Below are positions 23,823-28,518 of a stretch of 28,518 bases of DNA, one piece after another. Below the pieces are notes generated by a model, which ran no database searches, had not been told where the DNA came from, and saw nothing but the letters and a program-made list of their open reading frames with translations. Position numbers and translations under genes: made by a program. How positions within the stretch are numbered: position 1 is the stretch's first letter; the number at the start of each line of letters is the position of its first letter. Origin of the DNA: a virus; the IMG/VR virus record IMGVR_UViG_3300033981_000651, positions 1 through 28,518 of that record; one strand, written 5' to 3'.

Positions 23823-24268
23823 TACACTTCCTCCTTCTGCTTCGTCAAAACGACCAGCACTCCGGCTTCGCGGAACATCTGGGTGGCTACGTCGAACTCC
23901 TCCTGCGGCATGGACGTGGTGCCATCACCGCAATACACCGTAGATATACCAGCCTGTATAAGCATACGGGCACAGCGGCAGCACGGCATGTGAGTTACGA
24001 AGGCATGACCACCGCGCAAGCGGGAGCCCACCCGTGCTGCCATAGCGACAGCGTTCTCCTCGGCATGGCTCGTCCAAAGATATTTGGCTGGGCGTTCCAT
24101 ACGCTCGGGCTTGTCGAGCACATCGCGGGGGATACCGTTGTAGCCAGTGGCGACCACCACCTTGTCCTCGGTCGAGATGACACAGCCTACCTTGGTGCTC
24201 GGGTCTTTCGAGCGTGTCGCCACCTGCTCGGCCATCTCCAGAAAGTACTTCTGCCATGAGTGCTTCAT
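23822..24268 (-). CDS. Deoxycytidylate (dCMP) deaminase
   Basis: A 148-residue zinc deaminase. The signature is complete: HAE (H68, E70) in TSHAEENAV and PCCRC (P95, C96, C99), with an early STKVGCVI and TGYNGIPRD as in dCMP deaminases. It converts dCMP to dUMP, feeding dTMP synthesis during phage replication. The length is typical. It overlaps the gene before it by ATGA and the gene after it by TAATG. No thymidylate synthase is seen in the window, so the host or another part of the phage would supply it. Confidence 0.88.
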   Translation of the reverse strand: MKHSWQKYFLEMAEQVATRSKDPSTKVGCVISTEDKVVVATGYNGIPRDVLDKPERMERPAKYLWTSHAEENAVAMAARVGSRLRGGHAFVTHMPCCRCARMLIQAGISTVYCGDGTTSMPQEEFDVATQMFREAGVLVVLTKQKEEV

Positions 24269-24453
24269 GTGTTGTGATCCTCACTGGTTTGAAACTCTTT
24301 TAAGTGGCGGGCATACCAGAGTATGAGCCGCCGTGTTTCCTTGGTGCCGGAGCGGGCGACCATGCTGCCAAGCAGCAGCTCCAACGTCTTGTGGTGCAGC
24401 AGTCTCTCGTGCTTGTCGATTGCCCCGGCTACGCTGCGGTCGAGGTCACTCAT
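24265..24453 (-). CDS. Small helical protein, function unknown
   Basis: A 62-residue protein, coupled to the polymerase gene before it and the deaminase gene after it by 4-nt ATGA overlaps at both ends. It is predicted to be nearly all helical, with a charged composition (KHERLLHHKTLELLLGSMVARSGTKETRRLILWYARHLKEF). It has no cysteines and no membrane segment. The coupling supports that it is real. A role with the polymerase is possible but cannot be read from the sequence. Confidence 0.65.
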   Translation of the reverse strand: MSDLDRSVAGAIDKHERLLHHKTLELLLGSMVARSGTKETRRLILWYARHLKEFQTSEDHNT

Positions 24454-26321
24454 TTCACTTCTCCATAATTCTTACCCACGTGCGCTTCACAACTTACTGG
24501 CAGGTCTGGTGCCCATGACGGTGGGGTTTTCATCACGTCTTCGATGTATACCAGTGCCTCATCAGCCTCGTCTTCATCCACCATGCACACGATCTCGTCG
24601 TGCACTTGGAGTACCGTCTTGTAGCGTTGCCCGACTTTCACCATCTGCTCGGCCACGACGATGCGGGCTAGTGCTTGGACGATGTTCTCCGTGATCTTCC
24701 CACCATAAACATATGTCCACTTGACTGGCACATCACCGCCGATGAGCTTGGCCTTGACAGCTTGGATGTATGCCCGTGGATCACCCACGAACTTGAAGCC
24801 GCCACTCTCCACCTGAAGCAGCGGATAGTTTAGCTGCATACCATTAGGTAGTCTGACCCACTCAGGTCCGAACGGAAGGTAGGGTTTGATCTCGCCGTTC
24901 TTACCCTGTGCCATCTCGCGCAGAGCCCAGCCGCAGCGGTTCCAAAATTGTGGGATGAGCGGGTACTTCTGCCGATATGTTTGTACGATACGCTTGGCTT
25001 CGTCCTCTTCCATCTCGACCTTGATGCCACCAGCGCCAAGAGCCAACGTCACCTTGAACTTGGTGAACCCCATGCCATAGCCGAGACCAAGCACAGCAGT
25101 CTTACCTACATGGCGCTCCAGCCTGTCAGCCTTAGTAATCGCCCGGCCATAGACCTCACTCGCAAACTCGGAGTACACATCGCGCCCCTCACGAAACGCA
25201 TGGAGCAGGTTCTCCTGCCCTGCCACCCATGCCACGATGCGGGCTTCGATCTGCGAACTGTCACTCGCCACAAGAACTTTACCAGCGGGGGCGCACAGCG
25301 CCTTGCGTAGTGTGCCACCTCGCGGCAGGTTCTGCAGGTTCATCTTATCGCCACCACTGAAGCGACCTGTATGCGCACCGTAGTAGTTCAACATAATTGG
25401 CAGAGGCCCGCGCTCTGCCACCCCAATGAGTGATGTCGTTCGCGTTTCCTCCAGTGTGGATTTCACGCCAAGGCGGGCCGCGACCATCACTCTCACATCA
25501 TCGGACGGGTGATCGAGCAGGTCAGTAAATTCCTTATCAGTCTTGCTGAACGCATACGTATCTTTGCCTGTAGCCTTGCTCGTCTTCATCGGCGGTTCAA
25601 CACCAAGGTTGCGAAGCAGCTCGGCAAGCATGGCATTGCTCATCAAGTACATCTTGATCTTCTCTTCCGTGTCACCGATCCACGAAAGCTCCTCCATCAG
25701 GTCCGACTTGCGGTTCTGCACATCTATCAGGTGCTTCTCCAGCAGTGGTTTGTCGAGCACGATGGATGGCTCGGTGTACATGCGGATCGTCTGGTCTATG
25801 AGCATAAGTTCTGTTGAGTTGAACCTGCCCTTGAGCAGGTTGAACAGCTTGTGGGTTAACTCGATGTCGTTGATGCAGTACCGACCGAACGCATCCAGAT
25901 CATCGGCTGTGAAGTCACATCTCCGCTTGCCCATGGTGCGGATTACTTCATCGCCCTTCTCGCCCAGCCTATAGTGTGCGGCCAGTTTCTTGAGCGATCC
26001 ACCAACAGTGAGCCCATGCCATGGACGTGCCATCGACAGGGTATCCAGCCAGAACCTCGGGCAGATGCCGAACTTCCACGACAGGATAGCACCATCGAAC
26101 ACTGTGTTGTGGCAGAGGACAGCCCGCTTGCTGTAGTCCAGCGAACGCAGGAACTTACCCGGATCACTGCCTGTGTACCAGTCAGCAGGGTGATCGTTAA
26201 CCTTGATGCCGACACCGATCACTTCAAAGCGAGGGTCACGGACATAGGCTTCCGTTGTCATCTTCGACAAGCTAAAGTCCTTGTCGTAATAAGTTTCGAA
26301 GTCAATGGTAACGATGTCCAT
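24450..26321 (-). CDS. Family A DNA polymerase with 3'-5' exonuclease
   Basis: A 623-residue replicative polymerase. The exonuclease domain has IDFET (D7, E9), CHNTVFD (N72, D76) and YCIND (Y148, D152). The polymerase domain has motif A DSSQIEAR (D354), motif B RHVGKTAVLGLGYG (R403, K407, L411, Y415) and motif C HDE (574-576). Aligned by eye to E. coli Pol I, R403, K407 and Y415 match R754, K758 and Y766, so L411 is at the place of Phe762. There is no 5'-3' exonuclease domain. The start is set at 26321 (TAATG overlap, AGAGGAGA upstream); a longer frame adds 16 unsupported residues that lie over the previous gene. Confidence 0.9.
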   Translation of the reverse strand: MDIVTIDFETYYDKDFSLSKMTTEAYVRDPRFEVIGVGIKVNDHPADWYTGSDPGKFLRSLDYSKRAVLCHNTVFDGAILSWKFGICPRFWLDTLSMARPWHGLTVGGSLKKLAAHYRLGEKGDEVIRTMGKRRCDFTADDLDAFGRYCINDIELTHKLFNLLKGRFNSTELMLIDQTIRMYTEPSIVLDKPLLEKHLIDVQNRKSDLMEELSWIGDTEEKIKMYLMSNAMLAELLRNLGVEPPMKTSKATGKDTYAFSKTDKEFTDLLDHPSDDVRVMVAARLGVKSTLEETRTTSLIGVAERGPLPIMLNYYGAHTGRFSGGDKMNLQNLPRGGTLRKALCAPAGKVLVASDSSQIEARIVAWVAGQENLLHAFREGRDVYSEFASEVYGRAITKADRLERHVGKTAVLGLGYGMGFTKFKVTLALGAGGIKVEMEEDEAKRIVQTYRQKYPLIPQFWNRCGWALREMAQGKNGEIKPYLPFGPEWVRLPNGMQLNYPLLQVESGGFKFVGDPRAYIQAVKAKLIGGDVPVKWTYVYGGKITENIVQALARIVVAEQMVKVGQRYKTVLQVHDEIVCMVDEDEADEALVYIEDVMKTPPSWAPDLPVSCEAHVGKNYGEVK

Positions 26322-26728
26322 TACTGCTTCTCCTCTGCGAGTGCTGCGCGGGCTTCGAGTTCCCGGCACAAATCGTAAACCACACGATGTGGTTTATCCT
26401 CCCAATCGTACCCGCGTGGTCCTTCGCGGCCCACCGCCAAACGACATTCATACGTCAGTTGGGTGGGCAGATGCGGCAAACCAGCATCATGCTTCAGTTT
26501 GTGGCCTTCTGGTGTGTCGAGTGGTTTTCCCAGCGCCGCCCGCAGCCGCTCGTTGTCAGCCCACACTTGAGCGTTTGCCTCTGACAGCCGTTCGATCTCG
26601 GCGCGGATGAGGTCGACGGCGGCGGTGGCCTCTACAGCATGGCCACTGCAAGTCATGGCGCACTGGCAATGCTCGGTGATAATGTCAGCCACTTCTCTGA
26701 TCATCGCGGTGCGGCGGTCAGCGGTCAT
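26321..26728 (-). CDS. Small phage protein with coiled coil, function unknown
   Basis: A 135-residue protein. The N-terminus has a cluster HCQCAMTCSGH (H20, C21, C23, C27, H30) that could bind a metal. Residues 38-66 are a coiled coil (IRAEIERLSEANAQVWADNERLRAAL). The C-terminal part (LTYECRLAVGREGPRGYDWEDKPHRVVYDLC) is more globular and ends ARAALAEEKQ. The coiled-coil and terminal segments share near-identical DNA with the 82-residue gene upstream, which indicates duplication or recombination. GGGAG lies 7 nt before the ATG, with an ATGA overlap upstream and TAATG downstream. Confidence 0.65.
   Translation of the reverse strand: MTADRRTAMIREVADIITEHCQCAMTCSGHAVEATAAVDLIRAEIERLSEANAQVWADNERLRAALGKPLDTPEGHKLKHDAGLPHLPTQLTYECRLAVGREGPRGYDWEDKPHRVVYDLCRELEARAALAEEKQ
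26327..26353. repeat. 27-bp direct repeat, copy 1
   Basis: This stretch is identical to 26957-26983. It encodes the shared C-terminal ARAALAEEK of the 135- and 82-residue proteins and at the same time contains the AGAGGAGA ribosome binding site of the next gene. The double use may explain why it is kept identical. Confidence 0.85.
26531..26552. repeat. 22-bp direct repeat, copy 1
   Basis: Identical to 27092-27113. It encodes the coiled-coil segment ERLRAAL in both the 135- and 82-residue proteins. With the 27-bp repeat it marks these genes as partial paralogues. Confidence 0.85.
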
Positions 26729-26952
26729 ATGCTGTCTCCCGCGAGGTCTTCATACATGAGTTCGATCTGGCGTTCGGCTTCGGCCAGTTCAGCCCGCAGG
26801 CGTTCGTTCTCAACATCGGTCTCTGCCACCCGTCGACGCAGTCTATCAATCGTGCCGATGTACTCCGCATTGCGCTCGTTCAGTTTCTGAAGATCGGCGC
26901 GGAGGGTGGTGTTCTCGCTCACCAACTTGGCCGTCAGTTCGTCATACGCCAT
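26725..26952 (-). CDS. Small coiled-coil protein
   Basis: A 75-residue protein that is almost entirely a heptad-pattern coiled coil (LVSENTTLRADLQKLNERNAEYIGTIDRLRRRVAETDVENERLRAELAEAERQIELMYEDL). AGAGGAGA lies 6 nt before the ATG. It overlaps the upstream gene by 11 nt and the downstream gene by ATGA. The ERLRA-type heptads resemble those of its two neighbours. It probably forms homo- or hetero-oligomers; the function is unknown. Confidence 0.65.
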   Translation of the reverse strand: MAYDELTAKLVSENTTLRADLQKLNERNAEYIGTIDRLRRRVAETDVENERLRAELAEAERQIELMYEDLAGDSI

Positions 26953-27187
26953 CCGTCTTCTCCTCTGCGAGTGCTGCGCGGGCGATGTCCATCACCGCTA
27001 TCAATTTTTCATTGAGCGAAACGGCGTGTTCAAACGCATTGTCCGGGTTAATGGTGTTTCGCCGCGTGTATCGCTGCTGGTCAATCTCCCGCAGCGCCGC
27101 CCGCAGCCGCTCGATCTCGGCGGCTGCCTCGTCACACGTTTCGGTGTCAATTGGGCCGCGCCACAGCCTCTCTACAATGTCAGTCAT
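26942..27187 (-). CDS. Small phage protein of the MTDIVERL type, function unknown
   Basis: An 81-residue protein beginning MTDIVERLW and continuing CDEAAAEIERLRAALREI. Short proteins with this opening, followed by an acidic coiled coil, are common accessory genes in proteobacterial phages and prophages, with no known function. The ATG at 27187 is preferred to the GTG one codon earlier because it overlaps the stop of the 31-residue gene (TGATG) and has GAGG 7 nt upstream. The C-terminus (ARAALAEEK) lies in the 27-bp repeat. Confidence 0.7.
   Translation of the reverse strand: MTDIVERLWRGPIDTETCDEAAAEIERLRAALREIDQQRYTRRNTINPDNAFEHAVSLNEKLIAVMDIARAALAEEKTDGV
26957..26983. repeat. 27-bp direct repeat, copy 2
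   Basis: Second copy of the repeat at 26327-26353. Here it encodes ARAALAEEK near the end of the 81-residue protein and provides the ribosome binding site of the 75-residue coiled-coil gene. Confidence 0.85.
27092..27113. repeat. 22-bp direct repeat, copy 2
   Basis: Second copy of the repeat at 26531-26552, lying in the ERLRAAL coiled-coil codons of the 81-residue protein. Confidence 0.85.
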
Positions 27188-27282
27188 CACATATCCTCAT
27201 CATAGTCAGCACCCACTTTGAACGCTGCAAAGCAGGCAGCAACAAGCACCGCCCACAGAATTGCTACCGCAAGTATTGTCAT
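27187..27282 (-). CDS. 31-residue membrane peptide
   Basis: A very short gene read directly from the sequence: the peptide starts MTILAVAILWAVLVAACFAA and ends FKVGADYDEDM. Residues 2-20 are a single hydrophobic segment long enough to cross a membrane, followed by an acidic end. The ATG overlaps the upstream stop by ATGA, and its TGA overlaps the next ATG (TGATG), so it fits the coupling pattern of the operon exactly. GAGGG lies about 10 nt upstream. It is probably an inner-membrane peptide of unknown role. Confidence 0.6.
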   Translation of the reverse strand: MTILAVAILWAVLVAACFAAFKVGADYDEDM

Positions 27283-27509
27283 TGCTCACCCACCCTCATT
27301 GCGCGCCTGATATCTGCCAGCAGCCATGTCGGCCAGAAGCTGCTGCGTGGTGACAGCGAGAGGGTTACTCTCGCTATCTTGTTGTCGTGTGCCACTGTCA
27401 CGTGGATATGTCCCTGCTGCTCGATAGCCAGCACCTCATAGCCAGCACTCTCGCAGACCTTGCGAACCTGCCGCTTACTCAGTCCCATAGGGTCTATCAT
27501 CCGTGCCAT
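27279..27509 (-). CDS. Small HicA-like (dsRBD-fold type) phage protein
   Basis: A 76-residue protein. The pattern GLSKRQVRKVCESAGYEVLAIEQQGHIHVTVAHDNKIARVTLSLSPRS matches small phage proteins that resemble HicA toxins in layout (helix, then GYEV, then a strand with H-HV, then a strand). No HicB partner is adjacent, so a toxin role is not supported. The ATG at 27509 is chosen because GAAGGG lies 7 nt upstream; ATGs at 27500 and 27488 remain possible. It overlaps the diphosphohydrolase gene end by up to 35 nt and ends with an ATGA overlap into the membrane-peptide gene. Confidence 0.6.
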   Translation of the reverse strand: MARMIDPMGLSKRQVRKVCESAGYEVLAIEQQGHIHVTVAHDNKIARVTLSLSPRSSFWPTWLLADIRRAMRVGEQ

Positions 27510-27966
27510 GGGCACGCCCTTCGTATGACAGCAGGAACAAGATGCAGCACCCAGCGTGGGCCAGATGCGACAGGCCCGTCTCAGGATCACGGCTCTCACC
27601 ACGCCACCACGCCCACATGTGGCGCATCAGAGCAGAGAAGGGACGTGACCAGTGCATACCCTTCTCCCAGTTGCGGTCGCCGTATTTATTAGCGCCGAAC
27701 TCCAGCACCTGTGCGATCTGGTTCAGTGCATCGGGTGGCATGAGATGCCATGGCGTCTTGCCACTGTCATCCTTGCGCCCCTCGCTTGTCGGAGGGGGAG
27801 ACATGAGTGTCTCCACCGGGGTCTGACGGCTCTCAATAAGTTTCTGTGAGCGATAGTACGACAGGCCAGAGTGAGCCATCACCTCCCGCACAGTGGCATT
27901 GGGATAGTGTACGAGATAGTTGACGGCATCTTGGTAGTTGCCTTTGCGGATGCTCTTGCGTTTCAT
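27475..27966 (-). CDS. HTH-fused dATP/dGTP diphosphohydrolase-like protein (MazZ/DUF5664 type)
   Basis: A 163-residue protein. Residues about 11-50 look like a helix-turn-helix (AVNYLVHYPNATVREVMAHSGLSYYRSQKL). Residues 64-150 match the phage dATP/dGTP diphosphohydrolase family: RKDDSGKTPWHLMPP, LEFGANKYGDRNWEKG, MRHMWAWWRGE and RDPETGLSHLAHAGCC. Members such as MazZ of Z-genome phages cut dGTP and/or dATP to the monophosphate, feeding 2-aminoadenine synthesis. Many other phages carry the domain without that pathway. No PurZ is in the window. The start overlaps the upstream stop by ATGA. The N-terminal HTH is an uncommon addition. Confidence 0.75.
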   Translation of the reverse strand: MKRKSIRKGNYQDAVNYLVHYPNATVREVMAHSGLSYYRSQKLIESRQTPVETLMSPPPTSEGRKDDSGKTPWHLMPPDALNQIAQVLEFGANKYGDRNWEKGMHWSRPFSALMRHMWAWWRGESRDPETGLSHLAHAGCCILFLLSYEGRAHGTDDRPYGTE

Positions 27967-28154
27967 TTGTGCCTCGCAGAGATGGGCGGTTCACTACGAG
28001 TGTTAGCAGCAGCGCGGGTCATCTCTTCCCATGGGTTGTACTTTTCCTCGGGTGTAAAGAAGCGGAAGATGAGATGCGCGATGTAGAGAATACCGCCAAG
28101 GGAACCCAGCGCGAAGTACGCTGCGAACGCCCACTGAACATTGTTATCAGGCAT
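27963..28154 (-). CDS. Small single-pass membrane protein
   Basis: A 63-residue protein (MPDNNVQWAFAAYFALGSLG onward). Residues 8-33 form one transmembrane helix, followed by a charged cytoplasmic-type tail (FFTPEEKYNPWEEMTRAAANTR). The ATG at 28154 is chosen over a longer frame starting at 28280 because GAGGAGG lies 9 nt upstream and the extension would run across the previous gene. Its 8-nt overlap with the gene before and ATGA overlap with the gene after support it. Function unknown. Confidence 0.65.
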   Translation of the reverse strand: MPDNNVQWAFAAYFALGSLGGILYIAHLIFRFFTPEEKYNPWEEMTRAAANTRSEPPISARHK

Positions 28155-28398
28155 CGAGGTGAACCTCCTCATCGACCTCGGTTTCAGTACCGATAAGTTG
28201 TTCGAGGTTATTGCGGCGGGCAGCGAACTCATCCATAAGCTGGAGTTTACGCTCGTTGATGCGAGCGATGTCTTCATCAAGGCGCTCCAATAAGTTTACG
28301 AGACACTGGTCGCTCATGGCAATCTCGTCTTCGAGACGGGCTGCTGCCCGCTTCACAAACGCTGCCGTCTTGCGTTGCATTGCGATAAGGCTAGTCAT
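28147..28398 (-). CDS. Small coiled-coil protein
   Basis: An 83-residue, highly charged helical protein. Residues 15-70 are predicted coiled coil (AAARLEDEIAMSDQCLVNLLERLDEDIARINERKLQLMDEFAARRNNLEQLI), and the C-terminus is acidic (TETEVDEEVHLDA). GAGG lies about 10 nt before the ATG, and the start overlaps the end of the HTH gene by 8 nt. There is no recognised family. Confidence 0.6.
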   Translation of the reverse strand: MTSLIAMQRKTAAFVKRAAARLEDEIAMSDQCLVNLLERLDEDIARINERKLQLMDEFAARRNNLEQLIGTETEVDEEVHLDA

Positions 28399-28518
28399 CT
28401 TTTATTTTCCTCACTGTTAGCTTGTACCCAAGTGTCTGGGCGATTGCGTCGAAGTCAAACATGCGGGGGGAACGATCCCCCGCACGCCATTTTCGCATGG
28501 CACTGGATGAGACACCTG
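28391..28518 (-). CDS. C-terminal part of a Cro/CI-type HTH regulator (5' truncated by window edge)
   Basis: The frame enters from the right edge and gives 41 residues ending at TAG (28391-28393). The sequence VSSSAMRKWRAGDRSPRMFD followed by FDAIAQTLGYKLTVRKIKDD is the second half of a classical helix-turn-helix. SSSAMRKWRAG is the recognition helix, and AIAQTLGYKLTV is the following helix and strand common in lambda-repressor-like proteins. The rest of the gene lies outside the window. It is the most upstream visible gene of the leftward block and may regulate it. Confidence 0.7.
   Translation of the reverse strand, partial: GVSSSAMRKWRAGDRSPRMFDFDAIAQTLGYKLTVRKIKDD

Noticed and set aside
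27279-27509. HicA toxin of a toxin-antitoxin pair
   Set aside because: No HicB-like partner lies next to it. The adjacent genes are a diphosphohydrolase and a 31-residue membrane peptide, and similar stand-alone proteins occur in phages.
28463-28483. A 7-bp GC stem inside the partial HTH gene, as a terminator
   Set aside because: It lies within well-conserved HTH codons (RAGDRSPR), has no U-run, and the operon continues with overlapping genes.

Overview
This window looks like part of the genome of a tailed bacteriophage with a podovirus-like (short-tailed) layout. Two tightly packed gene blocks converge at about position 16050. Base composition is moderately GC-rich with strong G/C at codon third positions. 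The lytic transglycosylase domain in an internal virion protein suggests a Gram-negative, probably proteobacterial host, but the host cannot be fixed from the sequence. No terminase, portal, recognisable capsid, lysis gene, RNA polymerase, integrase or tRNA is visible; these presumably lie outside the window.

Rightward block (1-16050), late virion genes: the C-terminal tail of an unassigned protein, a head-tail adaptor, a second connector/tail-tube-like protein, an 884-residue tail nozzle-like protein with duplicated beta-rich modules, a small conserved protein, a 241-residue virion assembly-type protein, then three probable internal (ejection) proteins. These are a Gly/Ala-rich 344-residue protein, a 755-residue transglycosylase protein, and a giant 2464-residue protein with an HExxxH metallopeptidase-like motif. 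Inside the giant gene, in the +1 frame, lies what appears to be a complete overprinted 63-codon gene (11060-11251). It has a strong Shine-Dalgarno sequence and its own codon periodicity.

Leftward block (28518-16051), replication and nucleotide metabolism, read from right to left: the end of an HTH regulator, small coiled-coil and membrane proteins, an HTH-fused dATP/dGTP diphosphohydrolase-like (MazZ-type) protein, a small HicA-like protein, a 31-residue membrane peptide, three repeat-related small proteins, family A DNA polymerase (Leu at the position of E. coli Phe762), a small helical protein, dCMP deaminase, a small exported protein, a Cas4/RecB-like PD-(D/E)XK nuclease, a VRR-NUC nuclease, an SNF2-type helicase, two small conserved proteins, a four-Cys protein that may be the single-strand-binding protein, a small HTH protein, and an AEP primase-helicase. 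Almost all neighbours overlap by 1-11 nt (ATGA, GTGA, TAATG or TGATG junctions), which implies a translationally coupled polycistronic transcript. Only two gaps exceed 50 nt. Both hold RNA hairpins followed by the same 9-nt motif and a ribosome binding site.

The leftward genes together supply primer synthesis and unwinding, DNA synthesis, recombination/repair nucleases and dNTP pool control. The rightward genes build the tail and the apparatus that carries DNA through the cell envelope. The two blocks meet stop codon to stop codon with no intergenic base.
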